Positions 19,217-28,678 of a DNA stretch of 64,000 nucleotides are shown piece after piece. The stretch is taken from contig NZ_PJZF01000011.1 in the NCBI RefSeq assembly GCF_002858675.1, positions 1 through 64,000 on the forward strand, written 5' to 3'. Every line of letters starts with the position of its first letter. Position 1 is the first letter of the stretch. The notes below the pieces were generated by a model. It ran no database searches, was not told the origin of the DNA, and saw only the letters and a list, made by a program, of their open reading frames with translations. A program made the translations under genes and the position numbers. The stretch comes from Chimaeribacter californicus. GTDB lineage: Bacteria; Pseudomonadota; Gammaproteobacteria; Enterobacterales; Enterobacteriaceae.

Positions 19217-19238
19217 AAATGTGATGTGCATCACGTTT
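19217..19238 (-). promoter_or_regulatory. CRP site upstream of the dfo promoter
   Basis: AAATGTGA-N6-TCACGTTT is a near-perfect CRP site (TGTGA-N6-TCACA consensus, one mismatch in the core). Its centre (19227.5) is about 91 bp upstream of the predicted dfo start, a distance with correct helical phasing for class I activation. No other promoter is near. Confidence 0.75.
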
Positions 19239-19470
19239 TTAGTCGAGATCAAGAAAGGCTAAAAACGAATGAAATAAGAATTGTCTGTTTATTTAACGTG
19301 AAAAGTATTTCAAAAAACATTCACGCTACGGATAACTAATTGTCATTACTCCGCGTGATAATCAGGGTATTTTGTGGTATTCCGGTTTACCGAAAAATAA
19401 TAGCCGTGGGCAGGGTAAGGGAATATCCGGCAAGGTCTGGCAGGCAGGAAAATAATAATGAAAAGCGTGC

Positions 19471-19500
19471 AAAAAATAAAAAGCCGGCGCAGGGCCGGCT
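19471..19500 (-). terminator. terminator after pykA
   Basis: Minus-strand stem AGCCGGC/GCCGGCT, five-nt loop, followed by TTTTATTTTTT. It lies 20 bp after the pykA stop. Confidence 0.88.
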
Positions 19501-19519
19501 CAGGCAGCGGCTGGGGCCA

Positions 19520-20962
19520 TCACTCTACGCGCAGCACCCGGCTGGTATTGGTGGTGCCGGTGGTACTCATCACATCCCCCTGGGTGACAATCACCAGATC
19601 GCCGGAGAGCAGATAGCCTTTGTCACGCAGCAGGGTCACCGCATCGTGCGCGGCCGCCACGCCATCGTTGTTGCTGTCAAAGTAGACCGGCGTCACACCG
19701 CGATAGAGCGCGGTCAGGTTCAGCGTATGCTCATGGCGGGACATGGCAAAAATCGGCAGGCCGGAACTGATGCGGGACATCATCAGCGCCGTGCGGCCGG
19801 ATTCGGTCATGGCGATCAGCGCCGTCACCCCTTTCAGGTGGTTGGCGGCATACATGGAGGACATGGCAATCGCCTCCTCGATGTTCTCGAACTGCATATC
19901 CAGCCGGTGTTTGGAGACATTGATGCTGGGGATCTTCTCCGCGCCCAGGCAGACGCGCGCCATGGCTGCCACGGTTTCCGCCGGGTACTGGCCGGCCGCG
20001 GTTTCCGCTGACAGCATGACCGCATCGGTGCCGTCGAGCACGGCGTTAGCCACGTCCATGACTTCCGCACGGGTCGGCATTGGGTTGGTTATCATCGACT
20101 CCATCATCTGCGTGGCAGTGATCACCGCGCGGTTGAGGGTACGGGCGCGGCGGATCAGTTTCTTCTGGATGCCGACCAGTTCCGGGTCACCAATTTCTAC
20201 CCCCAGGTCACCACGCGCCACCATCACCACATCCGAGGCGAGGATGATGTCATCCATGGCTGCGTCGCTGGCGACCGCTTCGGCCCGTTCTACCTTGGAA
20301 ACGATTTTGGCATGGCAGCCGGCATCGCGCGCCAGGCGGCGGGCGTAGTGCAGGTCTTCACCGGTACGCGGGAAGGAGATGGCGAGGTAGTCGACGCCGA
20401 TTCTGGCGGCGGTCACGATATCCGCCTTGTCTTTTTCCGTCAGCGCTTCTGCCGACAGGCCGCCGCCCAGCTTGTTGATGCCTTTGTTATTGGAGAGCGG
20501 GCCGCCCACCGTGACTTCGGTAAAGACTTTCATGCCCTGAACTTCCAGCACTTTCAGCTGCACACGGCCGTCGTCCAGCAGCAGGATGTCGCCCGGCACC
20601 ACATCGCCCGGCAACCCTTTGTAGTCAATGCCGACGCGCTCTTTGTCCCCTTCGCCTTTCGCCAGGTTGGCATCCAGCAGGAAACGATCACCGATATTGA
20701 GAAACACCTTGCCTTCCCGGAAGGTTGATACCCGGATTTTCGGCCCCTGCAGGTCACCGAGGATGGCAACATGGCGGCCCAGCCGTGCCGAGATTTCACG
20801 CACCTTGTTGGCGCGCAGCATCTGGTCTTCAGCAGTACCGTGGGAGAAATTCAGGCGGACTACGTTGGCACCCGCAGCAATAATTTTTTCCAGATTATTG
20901 TCGCGGTCGGTAGCCGGCCCCAGCGTGGTTACAATCTTGGTTCTTCTGAGCCGTCTGGACAT
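19520..20962 (-). CDS. pykA: pyruvate kinase II
   Basis: Converts phosphoenolpyruvate and ADP to pyruvate and ATP. The 480-residue product starts [19 protein letters not shown], identical to E. coli PykA. It carries the K+/substrate core ([14 protein letters not shown]), the active-site signature ([22 protein letters not shown]) and the C-terminal allosteric domain. The frame extends to 21058, but the ATG at 20962 follows ACGGAGT and fits the family length exactly. A HexR box lies 70 bp upstream. Confidence 0.97.
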   Translation of the reverse strand: MSRRLRRTKIVTTLGPATDRDNNLEKIIAAGANVVRLNFSHGTAEDQMLRANKVREISARLGRHVAILGDLQGPKIRVSTFREGKVFLNIGDRFLLDANLAKGEGDKERVGIDYKGLPGDVVPGDILLLDDGRVQLKVLEVQGMKVFTEVTVGGPLSNNKGINKLGGGLSAEALTEKDKADIVTAARIGVDYLAISFPRTGEDLHYARRLARDAGCHAKIVSKVERAEAVASDAAMDDIILASDVVMVARGDLGVEIGDPELVGIQKKLIRRARTLNRAVITATQMMESMITNPMPTRAEVMDVANAVLDGTDAVMLSAETAAGQYPAETVAAMARVCLGAEKIPSINVSKHRLDMQFENIEEAIAMSSMYAANHLKGVTALIAMTESGRTALMMSRISSGLPIFAMSRHEHTLNLTALYRGVTPVYFDSNNDGVAAAHDAVTLLRDKGYLLSGDLVIVTQGDVMSTTGTTNTSRVLRVE

Positions 20963-21031
20963 GTATAACTCCGTTGACTGGTAAGGCATGGGTTGTTCCC
21001 TGAAATAAGGATAACCAAACAATGCAGTAAT

Positions 21032-21046
21032 TGTAATTTTACGACA
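21032..21046 (-). promoter_or_regulatory. HexR box upstream of pykA
   Basis: TGTAATTTTACGACA matches the HexR palindrome TGTAAT-N3-ATTACA at 10 of 12 defined positions. It lies between hexR and pykA, 70 bp before the pykA start, overlapping a possible -10 (TACAAT on the minus strand). Confidence 0.65.
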
Positions 21047-21121
21047 AAAGTGTTTCACCCGGGTGAAACATGGCGCCCGCCGGGCAACAGAGGCTTTGCC
21101 TGCTGTCAGAGGGAAGCGATA

Positions 21122-21997
21122 TTACTCGTTGCCGGGCTCGCGCGGCGGCGCTGTTCCTTTGTCGAACCGTGACTCTTTCAACGCCTCTTTGACACGTTTC
21201 AGGTTATCACGGAATTTGGTGCCGCGGCGCAGGGTAAAACCGGTTGCCAGCACATCAATCAGCGTCAGTTGGGCGATGCGGGAGATCATCGGCATATAGA
21301 CGTCGGTGTCTTCCGGCACATCCAGCAGCAGCGCCAGGGTCGCCTCCTGGGCCAGCGGCGTGTCACGGGAGGTGAGGGCAATCACCGTGGCATCGTTCTC
21401 GCGGGCGATATGCGCCAGCTCTACCAGGTTTTTCGTGCGCCCGGTGTGTGAAATCAGCACCACCACGTCACCCTCGCTGGAATTCATGCAGCTCATGCGC
21501 TGCATGACGATGTCATCAAAGTAGACCACCGGGATATTGAACCGAAAAAATTTATTCATCGCATCATGGGCCACAGCGGCAGAGGCACCCAGGCCGAAGA
21601 AGGAGATCTTCTTTGCCTGAGTCAGCAGATCCACAGCGCGGTTGATGGCGGCGATATCCAGCGTGGTTTTGACATGGTCGAGATTCGCCATTACCGATTC
21701 AAAAATTTTATCGGTATAGGCAGCGACGCTGTCCGCTTCATCCACATTACGGTTTACGTATGGCGTACCATTAGCCAGACTTTGAGCCAGGTGGAGTTTG
21801 AAATCAGGGAAGCCCTTGGTGTTGAGCCGGCGGCAGAAGCGGTTGACGGTGGGTTCACTGACGTCCGCCAGGCGGGCCAGGGTGGCAATGCTGGAGTGAA
21901 TGGCGGTCTGGGGCGAGGCCAGGATCACTTCGGCCACTTTGCGCTCCGACTTGCTCAGGATCTCCAGATGCGTCTGGATAATGTCCAGCGTATTCAT
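21122..21997 (-). CDS. hexR: transcriptional regulator HexR
   Basis: RpiR-family regulator of glucose-6-phosphate and KDPG metabolism, 291 residues. The N-terminal helix-turn-helix domain (residues 1-77; LARLADVSEPTVNRFCRRL) binds DNA. The C-terminal SIS domain (about 125-260; GLGASAAVAHD, LISHTGRTKNLVE) senses KDPG in characterised homologues. It is divergent from zwf and upstream of pykA, both of which carry HexR boxes here. Confidence 0.95.
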   Translation of the reverse strand: MNTLDIIQTHLEILSKSERKVAEVILASPQTAIHSSIATLARLADVSEPTVNRFCRRLNTKGFPDFKLHLAQSLANGTPYVNRNVDEADSVAAYTDKIFESVMANLDHVKTTLDIAAINRAVDLLTQAKKISFFGLGASAAVAHDAMNKFFRFNIPVVYFDDIVMQRMSCMNSSEGDVVVLISHTGRTKNLVELAHIARENDATVIALTSRDTPLAQEATLALLLDVPEDTDVYMPMISRIAQLTLIDVLATGFTLRRGTKFRDNLKRVKEALKESRFDKGTAPPREPGNE

Positions 21998-22275
21998 TCG
22001 TTAGCGGTCACTCATGGGTTTTGTCGATTTCAATCAAAGGAGAAATCAATGCCGGTTTAATGAAAATATACAACGACCCGAAAGGGCTTGGCACCGGCGG
22101 AAGGGATAATTTCCTCTTTTTTCACCAGAATTTGAACTGTGTCTAACTTTCATAATGGTAAACGGGTGTCAAAAACGTCAGAAAATTACATCATAGGCAG
22201 GAAAAAATGGTCACTGTTTTTCCACAGGGCTGCCGGGTGTAATTTCTGGACGTTTATTAAGGCTTTAGATCCGGG

Positions 22276-22325
22276 TTTACGGGTCGCGGCCAAACAGAGT
22301 ACATTATTCATGTAAGAAAATTACA
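22276..22325 (+). promoter_or_regulatory. zwf promoter and HexR operator
   Basis: TGTAAGAAAATTACA (22311-22325) matches the HexR palindrome at 11 of 12 defined positions. It begins close to the predicted start point of a promoter with -35 TTTACG (22276-22281) and -10 TACATT (22300-22305), so HexR should repress by blocking initiation. A second weaker copy, CGTCAGAAAATTACA, is at 22176-22190. The 353-bp hexR-zwf gap otherwise shows no gene. Confidence 0.75.
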
Positions 22326-22350
22326 AATATCCTGCAACGAGGAGAAGAAC

Positions 22351-23826
22351 ATGGCGGTAACCTCTACAGCCCAGGCATGTGACCTGGTTATTTTCGGCGC
22401 GAAAGGCGATTTGGCCCGCCGCAAATTGCTCCCCTCGCTTTATCAGCTCGAAAAAGCCGGCCACATCCACCCGGACACCAAAATCATCGGCGTCGGGCGT
22501 GCAGACTGGGACAAAGCGGCCTACATCAAGGTGGTGAAGGAAGCGCTGACCACGTTTATGAAAGAAAAACTCGACGACACGCTGTGGGAAACCCTGAGCG
22601 CGCGACTCGACTTCTGTAACCTGGACGTCAACGACAGCGAACACTTTGCCAACCTGGGCAAAATGCTCGACCAGGAAAACCGCGTCACCATCAACTATTT
22701 CGCTATGCCGCCGAACACCTTCGGCGCGATCTGCCGCGGCCTGGGTGAAGCGGGCCTGAACAAAGACCCGGCGCGGGTGGTGATGGAAAAACCGCTGGGT
22801 ACCGATCTGGAGTCCTCCCGCGTGATCAACGATCAGGTGGCAGAGTTCTTCAATGAATCCCAGGTTTACCGCATCGACCACTATCTCGGCAAAGAGACGG
22901 TACTGAACCTGCTGGCGCTGCGTTTTGCCAACTCGCTGTTTGCCACCAACTGGGACAACCGCACCATCGACCACGTGCAGATCACCGTGGCGGAAGAGGT
23001 AGGCATCGAAGGCCGCTGGGGTTACTTCGACAAAGCCGGCCAGATGCGTGACATGATCCAGAACCACCTGCTGCAAATCCTCACCATGATCGCCATGTCG
23101 CCGCCGGCTGACCTGACCACCGACCGCATCCGTGACGAAAAAGTGAAAGTGCTGCGTTCGCTGCGCCGTATTGACCAGAGCAACGTGCGTGAAACCACGG
23201 TGCGCGGCCAGTACACCGCCGGGTTTGTACAGGGCAAAAAAGTGCCGGGCTACCTGGAAGAAGAGGGTGCCAACAAAAGCAGCAACACCGAGACCTTTGT
23301 GTCTATCCGGGTTGACATCGACAACTGGCAGTGGGCCGGGGTGCCATTCTACCTGCGTACCGGTAAACGCCTGCCGACCAAATGTTCTGAAGTGGTGGTC
23401 TACTTCAAGAATCCGGCGCTCAACCTGTTCCGGGATTCCTACCAGCAGCTGCCGCAGAACAAGCTCACCATCCGCCTGCAACCGGATGAAGGCATCGATA
23501 TCCAGGTGCTGAACAAGGTGCCGGGGCTGGAGCACAAGCACCGCCTGCAGACCACCAAACTCGACCTGAGCTTCTCCGAAACCTTCCACCAGCAGCATAT
23601 CGCCGATGCTTACGAGCGGCTGTTACTGGAAGCGATGCGCGGCATCCAGGCGCTGTTCGTGCGCCGTGATGAAGTGGAAGAGGCGTGGAAATGGGTTGAT
23701 TCCATCATGCAGGCCTGGTCTGCGGACAATGAGGCGCCGAAGCCTTACCAGTCCGGTACCTGGGGCCCGGTCGCCTCCGTGGCGATGATTACCCGTGACG
23801 GCCGTTCCTGGAACGAATTTGAATAA
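22351..23826 (+). CDS. zwf: glucose-6-phosphate 1-dehydrogenase
   Basis: First enzyme of the oxidative pentose phosphate pathway; oxidises glucose 6-phosphate with NADP+. The 491-residue protein has the nucleotide-binding N-terminus (VIFGAKGDLARRKLLPSLY), the active-site signature RIDHYLGKE and the C-terminal dehydrogenase domain. It follows AGGAG at 22340-22344. The stop is 13 bp before pgl, an operon that performs two successive steps. Confidence 0.98.
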   Translation: MAVTSTAQACDLVIFGAKGDLARRKLLPSLYQLEKAGHIHPDTKIIGVGRADWDKAAYIKVVKEALTTFMKEKLDDTLWETLSARLDFCNLDVNDSEHFANLGKMLDQENRVTINYFAMPPNTFGAICRGLGEAGLNKDPARVVMEKPLGTDLESSRVINDQVAEFFNESQVYRIDHYLGKETVLNLLALRFANSLFATNWDNRTIDHVQITVAEEVGIEGRWGYFDKAGQMRDMIQNHLLQILTMIAMSPPADLTTDRIRDEKVKVLRSLRRIDQSNVRETTVRGQYTAGFVQGKKVPGYLEEEGANKSSNTETFVSIRVDIDNWQWAGVPFYLRTGKRLPTKCSEVVVYFKNPALNLFRDSYQQLPQNKLTIRLQPDEGIDIQVLNKVPGLEHKHRLQTTKLDLSFSETFHQQHIADAYERLLLEAMRGIQALFVRRDEVEEAWKWVDSIMQAWSADNEAPKPYQSGTWGPVASVAMITRDGRSWNEFE

Positions 23827-23839
23827 CAGAGGGCAGGGC

Positions 23840-24535
23840 ATGGCACATTTCGCCGAGTTTCCCAGCGCACTGACGCTGAACCAGAGTTTTGCACGAAAGG
23901 TTGCCGGCAGTTTGCGTCAGGGGATCGAGGCGAGAGGCCATGCCACCCTGGTGGTTTCCGGCGGGCGGACGCCGCTGGGGCTGTTTGAGCAGCTTGCGCA
24001 GCAGCCCCTCGCCTGGGAGAAGGTGGTGATTACCCTGGCGGATGAGCGCTGGGTAGACCCGGGTGACGAGCTGAGCAACGAGCGCCTGGTTCGCCGCGCG
24101 CTGTTGACCGGCCCGGCCGCGGCCGCCACCTTTGTTGGCCTGAAAAACAGCAGTGCCACGCCGGAAGAGGGTGCGGCCGTGACCGAGGCGGCGCTGGCGC
24201 TGGTGCCCTGGCCGGCCGATGTGCTGGTGCTGGGGATGGGCGCAGACGGGCATACCGCCTCGCTGTTCCCCGGCGCGGCCAATCTGGCGGCGGCGCTGGA
24301 TATGGGCTCCGGCCGGCGCTGTTTTGCCATGTCCCCGGTGACCGCGCCGCTGGCCCGGCTGACCCTGAGCCTGCCGGTGCTGCTCAGCAGCCGCCACATC
24401 TACCTGTATCTGGTAGGTGAGGCCAAACGCGAGCTGTATGAGCGGGCCGAGCAGGGTGAGGATGTGAATGAGATGCCGGTGCGGGCGATCCTGCACCAGC
24501 AACAGACGCCGGTCGACGTCTACTGGACGGCCTGA
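23840..24535 (+). CDS. pgl: 6-phosphogluconolactonase, DevB/SOL type
   Basis: Hydrolyses 6-phosphogluconolactone made by Zwf. The 231-residue protein is of the NagB-like DevB/SOL family (VVSGGRTPLGLF, ADERWV, GMGADGHTASLFPG), unlike the beta-propeller lactonase YbhE used by E. coli. The frame is open from 23795, overlapping zwf, but the ATG at 23840 (MAHFAEFPS) follows AGGGCAGGG and fits the family. In E. coli this position is taken by edd. Confidence 0.94.
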   Translation: MAHFAEFPSALTLNQSFARKVAGSLRQGIEARGHATLVVSGGRTPLGLFEQLAQQPLAWEKVVITLADERWVDPGDELSNERLVRRALLTGPAAAATFVGLKNSSATPEEGAAVTEAALALVPWPADVLVLGMGADGHTASLFPGAANLAAALDMGSGRRCFAMSPVTAPLARLTLSLPVLLSSRHIYLYLVGEAKRELYERAEQGEDVNEMPVRAILHQQQTPVDVYWTA

Positions 24536-24591
24536 CCGGCGTTATGCAGCACCCGGTGCCGCGGCACCGGCCAGTTTGCGTAACAGGCAGC

Positions 24592-24622
24592 ATTGCGCAG
24601 CAGACAGTATTGCGCAGCAGAC
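24592..24622 (+). repeat. direct and inverted repeats in the pgl-eda gap
   Basis: ATTGCGCAGCAGAC occurs twice (24592-24605, 24609-24622; period 17). The 201-bp gap also holds an 18-bp palindrome CCGGTGCCGCGGCACCGG (24553-24570) and the inverted repeat TGTCAGC-GT-GCTGACA (24656-24671), about 66 bp before eda. The last could be an operator or transcript hairpin. Confidence 0.6.
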
Positions 24623-24736
24623 GTGTATGTATGGCACAAGGTGCGGTCGGACACTTGTCAGCGTGCTGACAGGTCCCTGTGGCAGGGGCGCGCCATATAT
24701 CAACCGATGCCGGTACGGCATAGATGGAGTAAACGG

Positions 24737-25378
24737 ATGAAAAACTGGAAAGTCAGCGCGGAACAGATCCTCACCTCAGGCCCGGTGGTCCCGGTCATTG
24801 TGATCAATGAGCTGGAACACGCGGTGCCGCTGGCTAAAGCGCTGGTGGCCGGTGGTGTGAAGGTGCTGGAGGTGACGTTGCGCACCGAATGCGCCCTGGA
24901 AGCGATCCGGGCGATTGCCCGCGAGGTGCCGGACGCGATTATCGGCGCCGGTACGGTGATCAACCCGCAGCAACTGGATGAGGTGATCAGCGCCGGGGCG
25001 CAGTTCGCCATCAGCCCGGGCCTGACCGCGCCGCTGCTTAAAGCGGCCACCGACGGCCCGATCCCGCTTATCCCGGGGATCAGCACCGTGTCTGAGCTGA
25101 TGTTGGGGATGGATTACGGTCTGCGTGAGTTCAAGTTTTTCCCGGCGGAAGCCAATGGCGGCGTGAAAGCGTTGCAGGCGATTGCCGGGCCGTTCCCGCA
25201 GGTGCGTTTCTGCCCGACCGGCGGCATCACGCCGAACAACTACCGTGACTACCTGGCGCTGAAAAGCGTGCTGTGTATCGGCGGTTCCTGGCTGGTACCG
25301 GCCGATGCGCTGGCGCAGGGTGACTACGGCCGCATCACGGAACTTGCCCGTGATGCGGTAGCCGGTGCCCGCAGCTGA
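24737..25378 (+). CDS. eda: KDPG/KHG aldolase
   Basis: Cleaves 2-keto-3-deoxy-6-phosphogluconate to pyruvate and glyceraldehyde 3-phosphate. The 213-residue product matches E. coli Eda in length and sequence ([12 protein letters not shown]), with Schiff-base Lys133 ([10 protein letters not shown]) and Glu45 (LEVTLRTE). The ATG at 24737 is chosen over upstream in-frame starts from this match. No edd is seen in the window, so the local context supports KDPG from uronate breakdown or an edd elsewhere. Confidence 0.97.
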   Translation: MKNWKVSAEQILTSGPVVPVIVINELEHAVPLAKALVAGGVKVLEVTLRTECALEAIRAIAREVPDAIIGAGTVINPQQLDEVISAGAQFAISPGLTAPLLKAATDGPIPLIPGISTVSELMLGMDYGLREFKFFPAEANGGVKALQAIAGPFPQVRFCPTGGITPNNYRDYLALKSVLCIGGSWLVPADALAQGDYGRITELARDAVAGARS

Positions 25379-25399
25379 TCCACGCACTGTTATTAAAAA

Positions 25400-25424
25400 G
25401 CCATCCTCCGGGATGGCTTTTTTT
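25400..25424 (+). terminator. terminator after eda
   Basis: Stem GCCATCC/GGATGGC, TCCG loop, seven T; A-run upstream makes it usable for the convergent yoaB. Confidence 0.9.
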
Positions 25425-25446
25425 ATGGCGGTTTCAGGGCGGCGCC

Positions 25447-25791
25447 TCAGCGGGCAGCGATCACCTTAATCTCCACCTTATAGCCGGGGTTCATCAGCCC
25501 GGCCTGTACCGTGCAGCGCACCGGCGCGTTACCGGGCGAGACCCAGGCATCCCAGGCACGGTTCATCGCGGCGAAATCACTTTTTTCGACCAGGAAAATC
25601 GTCGCATCCAGAATGCGGCTCTTGTCCGAACCCAGCGTGGCCAGCACGGCATCAATGGTGGCCAACGCGTTGGCGGTCTGCGCTTCGGCATCCGCGTCCA
25701 GGTTTTCCGGCACGCTGGTGTAGTAGATGGTGTCATTGAAAATCGTGGCTTCGGACATCCGGTGCTCCGGCAGATAACGCTCAATGGTCAT
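25447..25791 (-). CDS. yoaB: RidA/YER057c/UK114-family protein YoaB
   Basis: A 114-residue member of the Rid family, close to E. coli YoaB in length and sequence. The family hydrolyses reactive enamine/imine intermediates; the substrate-binding Arg is in APVRCTVQAGL. The frame is open to 25836, but MTIERYLPEHR at 25791, after GGAGCTGCCC, is the family start. It is divergent from yoaA, as in E. coli. Confidence 0.92.
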   Translation of the reverse strand: MTIERYLPEHRMSEATIFNDTIYYTSVPENLDADAEAQTANALATIDAVLATLGSDKSRILDATIFLVEKSDFAAMNRAWDAWVSPGNAPVRCTVQAGLMNPGYKVEIKVIAAR

Positions 25792-25941
25792 GGGCAGCTC
25801 CTTTGGCTGTTTTTTCAAGGGGATGCCGGGTTGCATCCCGGCGGCGGGCTAAGCGTACCACAGCCGGGGCAAAGATGGGTGTGGTAGCCGGGGAGAAGGA
25901 TTGGCATAATCAGCGCTGATTTTTTCCGGCTGAGAGGCAGT

Positions 25942-27855
25942 GTGACCGACGATTTCGCCCCTGATGGCGCCCTGGCGCAACATATCCCTGGTTTTAAACC
26001 CCGTGAACCCCAGCAACAGATGGCCGCCGCCGTGGCGGGTGCCATTGCGGCCAAACAGCCGCTGGTGGTCGAGGCCGGTACCGGCACCGGTAAAACGTAC
26101 GCCTATCTCGCCCCGGCATTGCGTGCCGACCGTAAAGTGATTATCTCCACCGGGTCGAAAGCCCTGCAGGATCAGCTTTACAGCCGCGACCTGCCGACGG
26201 TGGCTAAAGCCCTCAACTACACCGGGAAACTGGCGCTGCTCAAGGGGCGTTCCAACTACCTCTGCCTGGAGCGGCTCGAGCAACAGACGCTGGCCGGGGG
26301 CGAACTGGCGAATTCCGCGCTGGCCGAACTGGTGCAATTGCGGCGCTGGGCGTCAGAAACCAGTGACGGCGACATCAGCAACTGCGGCGGCGTAACCGAA
26401 GACAGCATGGTCTGGCCGCTGGTCACCAGCACCAATGACAACTGCCTCGGCAGCGATTGCCCGCTCTATAAAGAGTGCTTCGTGGTCAAGGCGCGCCGCC
26501 GGGCGATGGACGCGGATGTGGTGGTGGTGAACCATCACCTGTTTATGGCGGATATGGTGGTGAAAGAGGGCGGGTTCGGCGAGCTGATCCCAGCGGCGGA
26601 TGTGATGATCTTCGACGAGGCGCACCAGATCCCGGACATCGCCAGCCAGTATTTTGGCCAGCAGCTCTCCAGCCGCCAGTTGCTCGATCTGGCGAAAGAT
26701 ATCACCATCGCTTACCGCACTGAAGTGCGGGACTCGGCCCAGTTGCAGAAAAGTGCTGACCGGCTGGCGCAGAGCGCGCAGGATTTCCGGCTGGCGTTAG
26801 GGGAGCCGGGCTACCGCGGCAACCTGCGGGAAGCGTTACAGGATGCGCAGGTGCAGCGGGCGCTGGTGCGGCTCGATGATGCGCTGGAGCTCTGTTACGA
26901 CGTGGTGAAGCTGTCGCTGGGGCGCTCGGCGTTGCTGGATGCCGCCTTTGAGCGCGCCACCCTCTACCGCGCCCGCCTGAAGCGGCTGAAAGAGACCTCT
27001 CAGCCGGGGTTCAGTTACTGGTTCGAGTGCACCTCGCGCCATTTCATTCTGGCGCTGACGCCGCTGTCGGTGAGTGACAAATTCACCGAAGTGATGAAAG
27101 AGAAGCCGGGCAGCTGGATTTTTACCTCCGCGACCCTGTCAGTGGATGACAAACTGGCGCACTTTACCGACCGGCTGGGGCTGGAGAACGCCGAGTCGCT
27201 GCTGCTGGCCAGCCCGTTTGACTACGCCCGCCAGGCGCTGCTCTGCGTGCCGCGTTTCCTGCCGGAGCCGAACCAGCCGGGCGGCGGCCGCCAGCTGGCC
27301 CGGATGCTGAAACCGCTGATTGAGGCCAACGGCGGGCGCTGCTTCTTCCTCTGCACCTCCCACCAAATGCTGCGCCAGCTGGCGGAGGAGTTCCGCGCCA
27401 GCATGACGCTGCCGGTGCTGGTGCAGGGTGAAACCAGCAAAGGCCAGCTGCTGGCGCAGTTTATCGCCGCCGGTAATGCGTTGCTGGTGGCGACCAGCAG
27501 CTTCTGGGAGGGGGTGGATGTGCGCGGGGATGCGCTGTCGCTGGTGATCATCGACAAGCTGCCGTTTACCGCCCCGGACGATCCGCTGCTCAAAGCGCGG
27601 ATTGAGGATTGCCGCCTGCGCGGCGGTGACCCGTTCGCCGATGTGCAGTTGCCGGAAGCGGTGATCACCCTGAAGCAGGGCGTCGGCCGCCTGATCCGTG
27701 ACACCGATGACCGCGGCGTGCTGGTGATTTGCGACAACCGGCTGGTGATGCGCCCTTACGGCGCGGTGTTCCTCAACAGCCTGCCGCCGACGCCGCGCAC
27801 CCGGGATCTGGCCGAGGCCGCCGCCTTTCTGCGGCAGGGCACAGGGCAGCAATAG
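25942..27855 (+). CDS. yoaA: DinG/XPD-family ATP-dependent DNA helicase YoaA
   Basis: Superfamily 2 iron-sulfur helicase of 637 residues; in E. coli YoaA works with HolC in tolerance of replication damage. Walker A is EAGTGTGKT, the DEAH box is FDEAHQ, the 4Fe-4S cysteines are in the stretch CLGSDCPLYKEC, and motif VI is QGVGRLIRD. It starts with GTG (TDDFAPDG follows, as in E. coli). A 14-bp palindrome, AATCAGCGCTGATT, lies at 25908-25921 just upstream. Confidence 0.95.
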   Translation: MTDDFAPDGALAQHIPGFKPREPQQQMAAAVAGAIAAKQPLVVEAGTGTGKTYAYLAPALRADRKVIISTGSKALQDQLYSRDLPTVAKALNYTGKLALLKGRSNYLCLERLEQQTLAGGELANSALAELVQLRRWASETSDGDISNCGGVTEDSMVWPLVTSTNDNCLGSDCPLYKECFVVKARRRAMDADVVVVNHHLFMADMVVKEGGFGELIPAADVMIFDEAHQIPDIASQYFGQQLSSRQLLDLAKDITIAYRTEVRDSAQLQKSADRLAQSAQDFRLALGEPGYRGNLREALQDAQVQRALVRLDDALELCYDVVKLSLGRSALLDAAFERATLYRARLKRLKETSQPGFSYWFECTSRHFILALTPLSVSDKFTEVMKEKPGSWIFTSATLSVDDKLAHFTDRLGLENAESLLLASPFDYARQALLCVPRFLPEPNQPGGGRQLARMLKPLIEANGGRCFFLCTSHQMLRQLAEEFRASMTLPVLVQGETSKGQLLAQFIAAGNALLVATSSFWEGVDVRGDALSLVIIDKLPFTAPDDPLLKARIEDCRLRGGDPFADVQLPEAVITLKQGVGRLIRDTDDRGVLVICDNRLVMRPYGAVFLNSLPPTPRTRDLAEAAAFLRQGTGQQ

Positions 27856-27917
27856 CAGCTGCCCTGTGCTATCATGCGCGCCCTTAATGAAACCCATCTT
27901 TCCTGCCTGAGGTTGGC

Positions 27918-28616
27918 ATGTCCACGCGAATTTTAGCCATTGATACCGCCACGGAAGCCTGTTCCGTCGCGCTCTGGAACCACGGCGAAACCCTCGCCCA
28001 TTTTGAACTCTGTGCACGTGAACACACGCAGCGCATCCTGCCGCTGGTGGAGCAGATCCTGGCGGAAGCTGGGCTGACCCTCTCCCAACTGGACGCCCTG
28101 GCCTTTGGCCGCGGGCCGGGCAGCTTTACCGGCGTGCGTATCGGCATCGGTATTGCGCAGGGGCTGGCGCTGGGGGCCGATCTGCCGATGATTGGCGTCT
28201 CCACCCTGCAGACCATGGCGCAGGGCGCTTTCCGCCGCACCGGCGCAACCCGCGTGCTGACGGCCATTGATGCGCGGATGGGCGAAGTCTATTGGGGCGA
28301 ATACTGCCGTACGGAACACGGCGCCTGGCTGGGCGAAGAGAGTGAGGCCGTGCTCACGCCCACCCAGGCGCTGGCACGCGCGCAGGCGCTTTCCGGGCAC
28401 TGGGCCACAGCCGGAACCGGCTGGACGAGCTATCCTGATCTGGTGGCAGGTGCCGCATTGACGCTGAACGATGGCGACATGCAGTTGCCCCATGCTGAAG
28501 ATATGCTGCCGCCGGCCCTGGATGCCTGGTCTGCGAAGCGTATCGTGGCGGTCGACCAGGCTGAACCGGTCTATCTGCGTAATGAAGTGACCTGGAAGAA
28601 ACTTCCCGGCCGCTGA
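27918..28616 (+). CDS. tsaB: tRNA threonylcarbamoyladenosine synthesis protein TsaB
   Basis: Non-catalytic partner of TsaD and TsaE in making t6A37 on ANN-decoding tRNAs. The 232-residue protein has the ASKHA-type N-terminus ([15 protein letters not shown]) and the conserved [13 protein letters not shown]. It sits between yoaA and yeaY as in E. coli. The stop codon is immediately followed by the yeaY promoter. Confidence 0.96.
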   Translation: MSTRILAIDTATEACSVALWNHGETLAHFELCAREHTQRILPLVEQILAEAGLTLSQLDALAFGRGPGSFTGVRIGIGIAQGLALGADLPMIGVSTLQTMAQGAFRRTGATRVLTAIDARMGEVYWGEYCRTEHGAWLGEESEAVLTPTQALARAQALSGHWATAGTGWTSYPDLVAGAALTLNDGDMQLPHAEDMLPPALDAWSAKRIVAVDQAEPVYLRNEVTWKKLPGR

Positions 28617-28621
28617 TGCTC

Positions 28622-28650
28622 GGCAACTTATACCCGGTGATGTGGTCAAA
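28622..28650 (+). promoter_or_regulatory. sigma-E type promoter for yeaY
   Basis: GCAACTT (28623-28629) and TCAAA (28646-28650), 16 bp apart, match the extracytoplasmic sigma-E pattern (GGAACTT and TCAAA). It starts six bases after the tsaB stop and 29 bp before the yeaY ATG. YeaY is a known sigma-E regulon member in E. coli. Confidence 0.65.
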
Positions 28651-28678
28651 GAGTCAGATTCAACCCGGAGAGCAGGTA

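Noticed and set aside
22321-23598. 425-codon minus-strand open frame opposite zwf
   Set aside because: Antisense shadow of zwf with atypical composition and no ribosome site.
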